The notes under the pieces: generated by a model
What the model saw: only the letters and a program-made list of their open reading frames with translations
Database searches by the model: none
What the model was told of the DNA's origin: nothing
Source of the DNA: Glandiceps talaboti
Lineage: Eukaryota > Hemichordata > Enteropneusta > Spengelidae
Length of the DNA stretch: 64,000 nucleotides
Assembly (NCBI RefSeq): GCF_964340395.1
Contig: NC_135551.1
Coordinates: 14,122,003 to 14,186,002, forward strand
Direction: 5' to 3'
Position numbers and translations under genes: made by a program
Part shown: positions 29,068-43,039 of the stretch, piece after piece
Layout: each line of letters opens with the position of its first letter
Position numbering within the stretch: position 1 is the first letter of the stretch

Positions 29068-31858
29068 ATGCAACACCAAGCAAGACCGAAAGCAAAGAGC
29101 GAGGTAAGATTATGAAAATCATAACGATGATCACAACATAATTGTGAATAATTCATCCTAGATACGTAAAAGGATAAGGATCGTAATGCGGCTTGATTGG
29201 CCATGTTTTGCTATCAATGTTACAGTTACTGTAGTTGCCTCTTAGGCTGTGTATCTACATCGATAGATAAACAGTCGGTATAGTGTAACAGTTCATTGCT
29301 TCATTTGTAATGTGTCAAGTGCACCGTCTTATGTGTTTGTCCGTGACGTAATGATTGTTGCACTGTACTTAACAGTTATGTAGCCATTTCGAGTGGTAAA
29401 CGTGGCTGTTAGCTGTAACCTACGTCCGATAGGTAAACAGTCGGTATAGTGTAACAGTTCATTGCTTCATTTGTAATGTGTCAAGTGCACCGTCTTATGT
29501 GTTTGTGTGTGACGTAATGATTGTTGCACTGTACTTAACAGTTATGTAGCCATTTCGAGTGGTAAACGTGGCTGTTAGCTGTAACCTACGTCCGATAGGT
29601 AAACAGTCGGTATAGTGTAACAGTTCATTGCTTCATTTGTAATGTGTCAAGTGCACCGTCTTATGTGTTTGTGTGTGACGTAATGATTGTTGCACTGTAC
29701 TTAACAGCTATGTAGCCATTTCGAGTGGTAAACGTGGCTGTTAGCTGTAACCTACGTCCGATAGGTAAACAGTCGGTATAGTGTAACAGTTCATTGCTTC
29801 ATTTGTAATGTGTCAAGTGCACCGTCTTATGTGTTTGTCCGTGACGTAATGATTGTTGCACTGTACTTAACAGCTATGTAGCCATTTCGAGTGGTAAACG
29901 TGGCTGTTAGCTGTAACCTACGTCCGATAGGTAAACAGTCGGTATAGTGTAACAGTTCATTGCTTCATTTGTAATGTGTCAAGTGCACCGTCTTATGTGT
30001 TTGTGTGTGACGTAATGATTGTTGCACTGTACTTAACAGTTATGTAGCCATTTCGAGTGGTAAACGTGGCTGTTAGCTGTAACCTACGTCCGATAGGTAA
30101 ACAGTCGGTATAGTGTAACAGTTCATTGTTTCATTTGTAATGTGTCAAGTGCACCGTCTTATGTGTTTGTGTGTAAGGTAATGTTTGTTGCACTGTACTT
30201 AACAGTTATGTAGCCATTTCGAGTGGTAAACGTGGCTGTTAGCTGTAACCTACGTCCGATAGGTAAACAGTCGGTATAGTGTAACAGTTCATTGCTTCAT
30301 TTGTAATGTGTCAAGTGCACCGTCTTATGTGTTTGTGTGTGAGGTAATGATTGTTGCACTTTACTTAAAAAACTGTATTTCTAATGACAAAGGGTGAATT
30401 TAAGTAGCCGTAGGTCAACATTTCATTGCAGTATAACATACGCTGTAGCTATAAGTTAGAACATCTCTATCGATATTTTGTAAGTACTTAAATGGTAGTC
30501 ATATTTATTTGTGCATTGCATAATATAGGAAGTCGCAAAACATTTCATTTATCAAAGACATCGATATACAAAGACGTCACGCTTTCTGTTACTTGTTGAA
30601 TGATGTCGTTTCACGTAATTAAGGTTGATTAGTTTCAGGGATGTTTCCTTCAATGGTAGACTATTGTGTATATATGGTGGGGGGGGGGGTGTCTGCCAGT
30701 GAAATATAGGGACTTTTAAAATATATAATTTCATTAATTTCATTGTATCATTGTTTTGCGAATACGCAGTGAGATTTCTTCACAGGAGATTTTTTTACAC
30801 ACATGAAATTAATAATTGCTAACTCATACTTCCAGGATGTAAAGGGGGTAAGATTTAAGAGGTCGAGAGAGAAAATCCAACTAAAGAGGCAGAAAATGAG
30901 ACACAAGCTAAGTGAAAGATCACGCAGGCGAAAAGAAGACAAGCTGAAACTTTTAGCAAAATATGCAAAGGCTGAATTACAAACTAAGAAGACAACTCGA
31001 AAACCCGTAGCGGGCAGAAATGTATCAAGTGTTAAAATAAAAAACATGAGACGTGTAAAGGTAATTCCTTTCTCAGAATTTGATCATTCAAGTGAAATCA
31101 TCCTTGGTGAAGGGGTGTTCGGTATAGTAAAGCTAAAGGAACTGAACCTGTCAAATATATCACTTCCTGTTGCTGTTAAATGCTTCAAAGCAGAGTGTGC
31201 ACTAAATACGAAGCAATCAGCTGAGCACGAGGCATTTATCCTTCAAAGCCTTGAACACCCAGTGTTTCCCATGGTATTTGGCATAACACGTGGTAATGAC
31301 AGACACTGGCAGCTTGTATCAGAGTACAGAGGGATCGAGAAGATGTCTCTTACTTTGGGTAAAGCACTGAAGTTGTTAAAGAAAAAACAGGAAAATTATT
31401 CCTCCAAAGTTCCAACTCACATCAACGATTGGATACGTGTAATGAAACTATTAGCCGACGCACTGGCACACCTGCATGGAAAAGGTTTTTTGCATTGTGA
31501 TTTGAAAATTGATAATGTCCTCATTTCAAAAAGACGCGACAGTTGGTTCCCAACAATAATAGATTTTGGGAAAGCGAAACGAATACAAAATGGGCATTTC
31601 TACAAGCTAACAACGGAAGAACAATGTCTTTACCAAAAGAATCACACACAAATTGCACCTGAGGTGGTAAAGGGATATAAACGCGAATCTACCGCCAGTG
31701 ATGTATATAGCCTTGGACTTATAATGATCAAAGTTGGCCAATGCGTTTGTTCATCTACATTACTTGATGTGGGGAGGAGCTGTTTATGTCAAGACGATAT
31801 GCGACCAATGGCCAATGGTGTTGCGAGCAGCTTATCACTACTGATTCCTCCACAGTAA
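29068..31858 (+). CDS. Protein kinase with N-terminal basic coiled-coil, two exons
   Basis: Exon 1 is 29068-29103 (12 codons, MQHQARPKAKSE, donor GTAAG) and exon 2 is 30836-31858 (acceptor CTTCCAG), both phase 0, giving 352 residues. Exon 2 alone is also open from an ATG at 30803, so an intron-retained form could be read instead. Residues about 13-65 are strongly basic and likely helical. The kinase domain has LGEGVFGIV (glycine loop), VAVKCF (ATP-binding Lys), AEHEAF (helix C Glu), FLHCDLKIDNVL (catalytic loop, HCD for HRD), IIDFGKAK (metal-binding DFG), IAPEVV and SDVYSLG, and a subdomain XI-like RPM. All key residues are present, so an active Ser/Thr- or Tyr-type kinase is likely; the family is not certain. 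A TTTACAG acceptor at 29036 hints at an additional 5' UTR exon. Confidence 0.82.
29225..30368 (+). repeat. 166-bp tandem repeat array, about seven copies, inside the kinase intron
   Basis: The landmark acagtcggta occurs at 29271, 29437, 29603, 29769, 29935, 30101 and 30267, an exact 166-bp period. Units are nearly identical in the middle; the first and last are degraded or truncated. Five of the seven units carry TGACGTAA. A single diverged monomer of the same family lies at 43040-43225. Confidence 0.97.
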
Positions 31859-32700
31859 CAACCAAGGATCATGCAAGTGTATTTTATACAAGTGCAAGCT
31901 TAACATTATAAATGAACCAGAACTATGAGTGCCAGCTGGAGTACAAGCATTGTGCTTGAGTGAAACAGTCAGTAGAGAGTGTACACTGTGATAATATACA
32001 TACGATATTAGGCATGCGCAGTTCCCGATTAATGGAAATGTAAAGTTAGCAATCATTAAGTGAAGAGACTGTTGTTGTCCACATTGCTTGCCCTATTCAT
32101 CTTACAGAAATGACAGTAAAGATTTTTTTATGACAAATACACCGTTTTGCAATGTAGCATTAATGACACGGTCGTAGTGTAAACTGCTGAAATAATTAAA
32201 CTTCTACAATATCATTGAACACGTATATTTTTATTCCATTTTTGTCTTCCATTTAGTATTTTCCTAATATTGCCATATTAAGTGCACCTGCTAAATTTGT
32301 GCATCACTCAGTAATGTTAATGCATAACATACGAGTAATACTGTTTGACCATTATATACTGACATCAGTAGCGTGTTATACCTGAATGTTAGTAGATGTT
32401 AGTCAAACAGTGCTCTGCTTTTCATATATCCTGATCGACATAAAACAAGTATCTTGATATCATCTTGATATTATCTTGATCGAGATAATTTTCCCCATTG
32501 AAGTATGCATTTATGTCGATCGGGCTAGTTATTTTAATCAGGAGACAATACAGGTTGAATAACAAAACTAAAACTATAACGGAAAGGACAAGAAACTACG
32601 TCCTTTTCTTTGCATTGTCGTGTAATTCTGTGGAATGGAATGACGTAGAAAACGTACGTAGATATGTTTACTATGGGAAAAGATGTTCATGTATTACGTG
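31859..32700. other. 3' region of the kinase gene, no further gene
   Basis: No other exon was found. A GCATGCGCAG motif lies near 32012. No canonical AATAAA stands out close to the stop codon, so the 3' end of the transcript is undefined. Confidence 0.4.
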
Positions 32701-33073
32701 ATTATACACACACATACATACATACATACATACATACATACATACATACATACATACACACATACATACATACATACATACACACATACATACATACATA
32801 CATACATACATACATACATACATACACACATACATACATACATACATACATACATACACACATACACACATACATACACACATACATACATACATACACA
32901 CACACATGCAGACATATATACATACATACATACATAAATAAATACACACATGTAGACATATATACATACATGCTTGCATGCATGTATGCATACATACATA
33001 CATACAAAAATACATACACATATATATACATATATACATCATACATACATACATAGACAGCCAGAGATACACA

Positions 33074-33105
<32 letters not shown>

Positions 33106-33122
33106 CACACATACATACACAC

Positions 33123-33155
<33 letters not shown>

Positions 33156-33175
33156 TATACATACATGTGCATGTG
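32701..33175. repeat. (CATA)n/(CACA)n compound microsatellite
   Basis: About 470 bp of TACA tetramers with CACA, GACA and TATA variants. All ORFs across it on both strands are repeat artefacts. Confidence 0.98.
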
Positions 33176-34785
33176 AAGACACATGTACACACACATCATT
33201 ATCATAATCAGCAGTGTACCCACCTACAACAATGCATACAGTAATGTGTAGCTACACCTCTGTTGTCAGACCTGTGCCATCATTGCTGACAAAAGACAGC
33301 AATGCAAAAGGGTCTGCACAGAATGTCAGCAGCAAAGTTGTATTTATTATGTGTACATGGGCCAACATGTACAGTTGTATTGTTACCACTGAATGTCATT
33401 GGAATCAGTTCAAAGGGTTTAGACTTTAATGAGAAACACGCAGACAAAGCTTTGCTGTGCTATAAATTTTATTGACGTCACGCAAGGTCTTATACAAACA
33501 GGATTGCTACCATAGCAAATTCTATTGATTTCATTTAAATTGATAGTTAAAAGTAGTATAAAAACTTCAGGAAAAAATACATTTAGCTACATAGTAATAG
33601 TGTACACGTGCTCCAAGTCATTTATGATTTATCAGTCAGATTGTTATAAATTGTGCATTTCCAACAGCAAGCCTGTAAAGAAGGCTCTACTTTGTCCTAA
33701 AGCACAGACCCTGTTACATAGATGAGAAAATTTTTAATGAAAATATTAAATGTGTCGAGAGGGAAATATCATACATGATCATGGATGTTGAGAAAATAAA
33801 CCTGTTAACCAAATACCGAAATACATGTAATAATAGCACAAATGGCATTGTAGCACAACTGTACAGTTTACAAAAATATTTATCCACATGTTGATCCATT
33901 CTAGGTATGCGTTCTTTGGCTGAATGACTATCCAGTTGCCTGTCCAACCCTGTTGTTATCTTCACAATATACGTGACCATTTGGCTGTTGCTATGGGCTT
34001 GGCCATATTGCTAGACGTGTTAGCACACATTTTAGAATGTTCTTTCACTTGTTTATGAATCCTCGAGGGTCCAACGATAGCAAAATTCTATCGAATGTAG
34101 CTCGAAACTCATCTCAAACTGTACTAAAACTAACAACTAACAGTGTTTTTCCTATTGATCACAAGTGTAATCTTTCACTCTCCGTGGTGTTTAATTGTAA
34201 ACAAATTGTTGATGAGGGCAAGGTTGGGTGGTGGACTACACAAATTACATGACACAGGTGTAATTGTATTTAATGTATGCATCAGGCACTTCAAGTTTAT
34301 TGCCTGCCTGGGTGTATGTGTGTCATATGTCATTTGTCAGTGGACCAACCAGCCTTGCCCTTATCAACAATTCGTTTAAAATTAAACAGCAGGGAGTTAA
34401 AGATTACAATTGTGCTCAATCGAGAAATTAGCTTTCAGTAGGTAGTTTTAGCACAGCTTGAGACGGGTTTAGCACTACATTGATTCTCTGTGTGAAAGAA
34501 TATTTCAAGTACAAAGCTCACTTTAAATCACTAGTCTTAAATTCATTTCCATTTTTTATCTAGCCAATCTTGTGGAACATATTGAGGTACAGTGTCAAAG
34601 AAAACAGTATATTCAATATAGTTCTCAACACATTTTTGCAAGCATCCTGAAGCTCAAGTGGCTTTTCTATCTTGTCTTGAAATATTGAAGAAAATAGCAT
34701 GTGCTTTGACTGTTTTGCATGACATACCAGTTTTGAAGGTTTGTGTATGCAAAAAACATTAACAACAATCCTTCCATGGCAGGAA
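33176..34785. other. Gene-free stretch between convergent genes
   Basis: This lies between the 3' ends of the plus-strand kinase gene and the minus-strand CCCH gene. No exon or recognisable element was found. Confidence 0.4.
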
Positions 34786-37700
34786 CTACTCATTAGTGTT
34801 GAAACCCATTTGAAACATCAACATAACAGCCTTGACAGTACGGTAAATGATTGCTACTGTGTTCTTACTGTTAATATTTTCACATGCAATTTTCTCATAC
34901 ATCATATATGATCTTTGGAGAGGATTTTTAATTGGACAATGTGACATTCCTACTAATGTGTCACATGAGACATGACATCTCACAAGGAATACATATAATT
35001 CAGCTATCTCGTTGACTGCAGGTAAGGCATGTATTGAAACTTGATACACTGTCTTATAGTACTCATTCCCAAATGGGCTGTCATTGGCTATTGCTAGTGC
35101 CTCGCATGCTATTTGAGGTAGCACACGTTCAATGTCTGTACGGCTCCGAAATGCTTTATTCTGTGGAAAAAAATAAGGAAATATTGCAATGGTCTGATTT
35201 AATATTTAATCTAGTTTAATGTTTGCACACCAATATTTCTCAACTCCTATTTTTTTTTGCTATAAAGATCACCTTGCTTTTGTCACATGTGCCCCCAAGC
35301 CCAATAAATGATCATAATGCACACAAGTCATCATAATGGTTGCTAGTAATTTGGAGGATACCAGTAATGATACTTCAAATATAATTTTGAATTTAGTGCA
35401 AAATGTCAAGTCGTCTATATATAGTATGGGTATATTTATATATGTGGGCTGTGTCTACAAGAATTTGTCTTTTGTAAGGACAAGACCTCAAAGATGAGTT
35501 TAATAATATTGATACTTACTTCTGTAAATGTAACCACTTGCAGTACCCCATGTTTATTGATCCCAGACAGTTCAATATTACTTATTACAGTAACTGGATT
35601 TCCACAAACTTTAAGGCAACGCATAGTCGACTCTCGAACTCTGTAATTCAAGCAACAAAATTACCATGTATCAATATTTATTCAAATGTTAACAGGTAAA
35701 TGAGAAGCAATGGAGGTCTAACATACTTGATCGTTTACACTAATTTTGACTGAAGAATGTATTACCTTTCTGCTTAGACAACCAAACAACCAAAGTACGA
35801 ATTCATAGATCTGGGAAACGGTCAGGGGTTAAGTTAATCAACTAAGTATGTTTCCATAAGTTTGTAATCACTCGTGCTAACTTAGGTTCAAAAACCACTA
35901 TACAACCATAGATATGTCAGTATCAATTTGTAGCTTAAAGGGGAACTTTTTTTGAGGTGTTAATATGTTTTGACAAAATAGTGTTGACAGCTATCAAAGT
36001 TACACATGTTGAATACAGGCAAAACCAGGATATATGCATCTGTAGGCTATATTTCTGTTGGTTATATTTTTACACAATAATGCCATCTTTCTTAAGAAAG
36101 AGGAAACTTGCATGGTAATAAGAAGTGTTCCCTATTTGGCTTGAAACTTACTTTACTTTTACAAGACAATCAGTTTCAATAGCAGCTGAGTTGATGAGGT
36201 CCACCATTAAATCATCTAAACAGCATTCTGTGACATTGGACTCTGTATACCTCTTACAAACTTCTAGCCATGTTATTAATGAACGTCTGTGAAAATTAAC
36301 AGAAGCTTGGTTTCCCTGGCCTTTGAAGTCCTGTAAGACAGAGAAACAGGAGAGAAGGGACGAATATTTTTTTCCATTCTTTAAATACACTGTTGTCAAA
36401 AGCCTTGTTTGGTAAAGTCAATATAAAATAGTGCCAGTGGTACTTAACTTGAGCAAAAGTAGTGTTTGGATATTAATTGATGATGTAATTTTGCAATTGA
36501 GCACTTAATTGGTAGGACATTATTATGACAAGTTGATTCATACTCTTCGCTGTTGCTATTTTTACACAAGATACTATTGGATGTTGTTACCGGACTGGTG
36601 TGGTTTTTGTTTCAAGACATATACACATTATCAGTTAATGTTTGCCTATCTACCCCTTGTATAATTACCTATGCAATGCACACCCGTCCACCATTTTACT
36701 GTTGCTGTGAAAGCCTATTTTTGTATATCACTGATTGGCTCATGTCAGTGACAGTTCTTCAACTAAACATCCCCATCAAATTTCAGACAAATCTGGCCAA
36801 CAGTTCTTAAGTCTTTTAAGACCAAAAACATGCATCTATGAAGCAATCATTTTCTTTTGAATAAGTTTTCATTTTCAAGCCCACGAATTCCCCATGAATT
36901 ATCAAAGCAAGTCAGTCTAATAGTATTGACAACACACACACACACACACACACACAAACTAAACCATGTCTGTAGTACTACTGAACCACATGCCAACTGT
37001 GCTAAAACACTCCACTCAGACATGAAGGCAATTACAAAAAGAGGCTCTTGATATCATGCCATTTGCACACAGATTTAGATCAGTGATGCTAATACGTGTT
37101 CTAACTTACAGTCTAGGCACCAAGCAGGAGAGTTTTCATATCGGTTTCTTCTACTTCATATTTTTCAGTGAATGAAGTTAGTAATGTTAGGAAACCATCT
37201 GCTTGCACTCTTAGCTTAGCTGTAAAATAATAAGACACAAGCAAGCTATTGTGAGGTATTGTCAATAAAGTAAACAATGTATGATCATGCTACAAGTTGG
37301 AATAAACATTGCAAAGACTTACTACTCTTTGATAATCACTTGATTACAATACTTCCTTGGGCCTGACATGAAATTATCAGTATTTAAACTCTCTAAAACA
37401 CTATACAACCATTTGAAGATCTACACAATAATAACAACCAGTAGGGTTATCTTCTGAAATTTACCAGCTAATTTGCATGATAATGTTTCAGCAAAGTGGC
37501 TGCAATATACATTATCCTGCTATCAAGTGACACTGATACTGAATAATGAATGCTGATATCATACGTCACTGAAAACTCAGATCTACCAACACTATCATGC
37601 GATTGATGAACAGCAAAGACTGAATATCACTCATTACTTTTTGCTTCACTATCACAGAACAAGTTTACAAATAGGTTTCCATGTTGGGTGCACATAATAC

Positions 37701-39705
37701 ATCTAGCATCTGCTGTCTAATGGCAGTGATGGCACTGCCAGTCCACATGTAAACAGCATGCAACATGATCCTCTCACACTGCGTTATCAAGTACAAAGTA
37801 CATGAAGTTCATTCTTTCTTTTTTAAAGTGTATTCTTTTTTTACATCAACAAATAAAAACGCTACCCCTTCTTGTCAAATTTAGATAACATAGGTTCCAT
37901 GTCTGATCTCCAGGAGCTAGTTTAATAGTACTTCACTCAAACTTTGTAATGAATGACTGGTCCGTCACTAGTTTTTCACACAAGTCAGTGAAGCGACATA
38001 ACAGGTACATCATGAGATGTTCATATCATTTCTTGCCTTCTGGCTGTAATCATGCAAATGCTTCAATTGCAGATAATTTGATAAAAGATAGCCTTTATGT
38101 TGCACCTTTTTTGAGTTATAAATTAATTTTATAACAGAGCTGTTTGTTGATACTGTAACATGTGGGATATCAACTACTGGGTCAGTTGTTTTGTCCTAAC
38201 TTTAATACAACATTCGAGAGTTGATTTTGAGTGGGAAATGAAACACACTCGACCCAATGACTCAACCCTACTGGCGATATTTTGATGGACATCTGAGATG
38301 TTTTGCAGTATTGTAAAGGCCGAGCCTCGGCAGGACATTCCTGTACTACAATAAAAAAATCAAATTTATTTTTTTCTTTTTTTCTCGCTTGAAATCATTC
38401 TTTCAAAGCAGAAAAACATGACAAAATTTTTTGAGTCATTAAATGTTCCAAATAAATGCCCACATACTTTCTCTTCTACATAAAATAAAAAAATATATTA
38501 GCTTTGTTAATGTTTTAATAATTTTATCTTAGTCTCTGGTTGTTGAAATCAATAAGGCGCACACATCCTTTGTCTATTACAATGAAATAAACTGTTTGAT
38601 AGGTCAGATAGTATCACATACAATTAAGAGCAATGATTAGTAGAACATCTTGGGTGGTATATGCGGTCTTACGCTTCGACAGAATTTTGAAATGTGACAC
38701 TTCATAGAGATCAACAAAGGTTGAATTCAAAGCACACTTGGTACACTGACATGACAGATAGGCAATGCAAACTTTTGCTAACCATCAGTTCAAAATGAAT
38801 GCTAGGAAAGATGTTGACAGTGAAACTCTGATCTCGAGTTATAATGAAATTATTAATAATTTCATGTGACATCAAACAGTAATATGTTGGTGCAAACCAA
38901 TCTGCCGTCGCAACGGAGTCATTATCCGCCTACACAAAACGTGTTTTGTGACTAGTTCTTCCTGCTGGCAGACATGGGTATTACATGTGACTTGATTCCA
39001 GTGGGGAATGTATAGTTCCGTAATAAATACTACATGTGCAAGCGGGACTTAACCAAGTTGTCTGAATAGAGATAGTGATAGCTGTGGAAATATTCTCTCC
39101 GAGAATAACACGTCGTGGACGGAGATGTGTCAGAGCTCTCAGAGCAGAGTGCATATTTCCAGAGCTAACACTGCGCGTGTTGGGATGTCTACATTTGAGC
39201 ACTTACCTGGAATAACATCTGCCAAGACGTATGGTATCTTTTGCTGTGCACAGGCTGCTGCTGTTATGAGCCCTGGAGATTCTGCAATTTTTTGCGCCAA
39301 AGCACACCCATCCGTGTTATGAGTGAGGATTTGCCTCAGTTTGCCTTCATTTGAAGACAACCAGTCGCAAATGATATTCACATGCTGACGTGATTTATGT
39401 TGAATGTTGAGAGAACAACATTCAAACCGTAATCTTTGAATATGGTGGTTTCTCCAACTGGATGCGGACGGATAAAGTATGCAGGGATGGTGCTTCAGCC
39501 CACACTTAACTCCTTTTGTACATGTGCCCATTTTATAGTAAACACATTCACCATGCCGTGTGTTGTAAGCAGAAAATGGCGGCATTTGCTCAAAATCATC
39601 GCCTCCATCATCGAGTGCCAGTTGTTGTACTTTTTCGCCAAGTTTCGACGTATCTTCATCGCATGACCCATCGCCGGAGAAACAAATATCATCACCAGCA
39701 GACAT
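34786..39705 (-). CDS. CCCH zinc-finger protein gene, five exons, with an in-frame TAG
   Basis: Minus-strand exons 39705-39207, 37219-37110, 36330-36152, 35640-35520 and 35160-34786 have GT-AG borders with strong GTAAGT donors, and phases 1,0,2,0 agree. Read through they give 427 codons. The N-terminus is acidic; C54-X7-C62-X5-C68-X3-H72 is an exact CCCH spacing (ECVYYKMGTC, VKCGLKHH), a fold usually binding RNA. No domain is recognised in the rest, which is helical-looking and Cys-rich. The oddity is a TAG at codon 202, two codons before the exon 2 donor (TAG ACT, then GTAAGT). Upstream and downstream exons remain open, so this could be a recent nonsense mutation, an allele, or a stop avoided by alternative splicing. 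The function is unknown. Confidence 0.7.
37690..38000. repeat. Diverged dispersed repeat, matches 59880-60170
   Basis: Three blocks occur in the same order in both places: 'catgcaaca.gatcc.ct.aca', 'catcaacaaat.aaaa', and 'tttcacaca.gtcagtga'. It lies in the first intron of the CCCH gene. No ORF; element type unknown. Confidence 0.5.
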
Positions 39706-39914
39706 ATTTTGCCTTCAGCCGCGAGAAGTAACGACACAAGTAGGGTACGTGAAGTTGTCGTTGGTGGGAGTGCCAACTTTTAAAATGAGATGGAGATGGG
39801 ACATTAAGCCATACTTCATTTGATTGGTCAATATGTGTGACGTATTGGGTGCCGCTATAAACATACTTTTGGTATTAACTTCCGTACCTAAACTCGTAGG
39901 CTTAAAAAATTAAT

Positions 39915-40165
39915 TGTTTTGTTCCGGTTACCTGACCCCATCTAGTTTTTCACTGCCGACCCTAAACATCTTTACGGATTCGAGAGAAAAAATGAATAAA
40001 AGCGCAAAATTTTGGTCTCACGAGCAATGCGGATGCGCAAACTGACATCAACTTAAAAACACATAAAACTGAGTAATGGCTGTACATTTGATGGGAATAA
40101 ATAGATAACACAGAGACTATTTGGAAAATAATGGAAAACCTGTGCTAGACACTCAAAAAATATAT
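39915..40165 (+). repeat. Dispersed repeat family A, copy 3
   Basis: Matches 24450-24745 from 'tccggttac' through 'ctgccgacc', 'gacatcaacttaaaaa' and 'agacactca'. It lies about 200 bp upstream of the CCCH gene start codon on the opposite strand. Confidence 0.8.
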
Positions 40166-41326
40166 ATAATAAAATAAAAAATCTACCTGCCCCGCCTATT
40201 CTAATTTTTTTATTAGGCCTTAGTAGGCTTCATGGACAGGCCAAATTTGTCTTGACGTCAACATTCCTTGAACAATACAAGTAATGTCGTCAAAAAAATT
40301 ATACACAAGCTCTGTTGACGACGAGTTGTGTCAATATGCAAAATAAACAAAAAAAAACGCAAAGAAAGTGATGCATGCATGTTCGTCGACGCTTAAAATG
40401 GTCTAACAACATAATATCAACTGTCGGAGCCCTCCGATTTCTTAAAAACCTGGTGTCTGTTAATAAGAAAAGAACAGGCAAAAACGCAAGCTGCGAACTA
40501 GACTTTTTTTCCAACTTGGGATACATCGCAGTTCACCTTATTATTGGAGCCTGCATGTCGCTCACTAGTAATTTGTATCGAACTATCCGTACGCCAGTGC
40601 TCCGATATCCATGGGGGGTAGGATAAACTAACAGAATTGATAGCAGCTCAACAAATTATTTCCTGAAGTCACACACTAGTAGGGTAATAATAGATAAATG
40701 ATACATTTTATGATATCGCAGTGCAAATACTTAACTCTTCGAACTTTAACAGGACAGTCGCTAATGTTCCTAAGCTTGTTATAGTTTAGTGTATAGAGCA
40801 ACATCATCCATACACTTGTAAGTTGTAGTTGTTGCAGCAGATGATATAGGTTGAGAGAAATATATATGTTGATGAACCATGCACACATAGTTTACAAGGT
40901 CACAAATATGTTTCAGACCTTGCAAAGGAATGTGTTGGACACAATCTAAGTAGAAAGGCAAATTCTCAAATAATTTATTTAGTGTTTTCTTACGAATCGA
41001 TGTAAATTTGATAAAAATGGTAAATTTTGTGTAAAAAGTGCAAAAAAGTGACACACAAATACTTGAGCGCGCACAAACACCCCCCCCCCCCCCACACACA
41101 CACACACACACAAACACATACTCACACACATCACACACATAATATTACATGTAAAAAGGAACTGATAGTGAAGCTTGGCAACTTCGCCCTACAGAGTAAC
41201 AGATAGGGCATTTCATTTGGGAAGTCATTACATGTAAAATGTGCGTGAATTGTAACGTCTATATTGACTTTTGGGCGAGCATACAAAATTCAGAGACAGC
41301 GCTGCAAGTGGAATTTCTACAGCTCA

Positions 41327-41420
<94 letters not shown>

Positions 41421-43035
41421 CATCCCTTTTGTATCAGGGGCTCACGAAGATTGTTAGGAGTAGCACTAACAAAAATTAAAATAAAGAAGATAAGTAAACT
41501 ATGCACTATGCTATGTATGAGGTATGCCGATTGAGCCACGGCCTCCCTCATAACAATCAAGAACGCATGCGCGTTTCAGAAAGCGCGCCCAACCTATAGA
41601 GGTGAATCATTCCATTGGAATTAGATCTGAATCTGTATACGCTGCGGGGTTTTCGGGCAGCGTAAACATCCAGAGCTACATCGGACGAGTCTGATCGATC
41701 TGTGCTGTAATTTACACATATGCAGGAGATATAAACCTTAAAGATGCTGAAGATAACGTCTACAAGAATATCCTATTCCTCGAAATTGATGAGCTTATTT
41801 TATAATCTGTGATATGTAGTTTTATTTATATAACTGTGTAGCTAACGATAGTCTCGTTAATAATCATGTGATACTTTTACATTACTAGCAGTAGTCGTTC
41901 ATATGGCAGCTTCCCGCTCCCAAGCTCCCAAACTCGAAAGACTGCAGACTTCAGATTCCTTTGCCAATTACCATTGACCGTGATGAAAATCAGAGCCTAG
42001 TGTGTGATTTTGCATTCGATTAGTTCATTGGGTTAAACTGTTCTACATAATTTAAAGACAATGAGCATGGGTAGGTGCAGGTATTTATGATATAAATATA
42101 CAGTAGCTGCAACTGAAATGAAATCGAGCTTATATGTAAAAGGAAATCATAATGGCATATTTCATCACTCCACACAGTCACATGCATCATTGTGTACATT
42201 ACATCATGTATCTGTCAAACAACCCGTACGACGTCATCAGAATAAGGGCTCCAATTGTTACATAACGTAGATACCACCACCAGACTCATTTTAATCACAT
42301 CTGAATGTTTGTGTTCGTTTCATCAGCATCGTAAAGGAATGCAATAAAGGATTAATGGAACGAATCATTGTTTGCACATTTCCTCCAAATAAATAAAGTC
42401 GTGTTTTGAAACGAAATATCATTTTTAGGGTGCCAACCTCTGACAAAGCAATTAGTGTCTGTACTGACGTTGTGAAACCATCGGTCAGGAATGTCAGCAA
42501 TAGGATCCTTGTAAGTGTCAGAGTTCACTTTCCTTACATGAGATATACATACGATACATCAGGGATACAGTGTCAATTTCGCCAACTTGAATTACATACA
42601 CTAGATAGAAAGGCATGGTTTCACATGTCAACAAAACTAACAACTGATATTGCGACATGTCGATTAGGCATCGTCACCTTTCTCGTATAAGATTGTTCGT
42701 GAACTTCGTAAATGTATGTTATAAGATATACTAAAGTCAAATGATTTATACTTTTCACTTTTTGAACCAAGGTTTTGCAGAAGGAAGAAAGAGAAGTTGT
42801 TTATATCTTGATATTATTGCAAAACAAGGTCACTTGAAGTCATATGTAAGAACAACGATGTGGCCATTTCACATGGATGTCAATGGTCTGTATGCTGTTA
42901 ATACCGATTATTTACATTGCCCTGAAAACTACTAACGTTCCTAGAGAAAAGTCACCAATTGCGTTTAATATGAACACTATAAACAAATAACTCACTGGGA
43001 ACGTATGTGACTTTGTTCTGTTGTTTGGTTGTATT
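40166..43035. other. Gene-free stretch with short simple repeats
   Basis: It contains a poly-C/(CA)n tract at 41080-41115 and (ATTG)n at 41331-41420. There is a 7-bp stem hairpin ACGCTGC...GCAGCGT near 41640 and an NRF1-like CGCATGCGCG near 41565. ORFs at 42406-42690 and 42741-42935 have possible splice signals (acceptor TTTTAG before 42429, donor GTAAGT at about 42511) but no recognisable product. Confidence 0.4.
41331..41420. repeat. (ATTG)n microsatellite
   Basis: About 90 bp of perfect ATTG/GATT units. Confidence 0.97.
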
Positions 43036-43039
43036 GTGT

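Noticed and set aside
39139-39206. ORF extension of CCCH exon 1 beyond 39207
   Set aside because: A consensus GTAAGT donor at 39206 and the in-phase exon at 37219 indicate that this extension is intronic.
41635-41665. Small hairpin ACGCTGC...GCAGCGT resembling a histone-type 3' stem-loop
   Set aside because: Stem and loop sequences do not match the histone consensus and no histone gene is upstream.
42406-42935. Two adjacent ORFs (94 and 64 codons) with one possible exon
   Set aside because: Tested as upstream exons of the dioxygenase gene: sequence and phase do not fit, and no product is recognisable.
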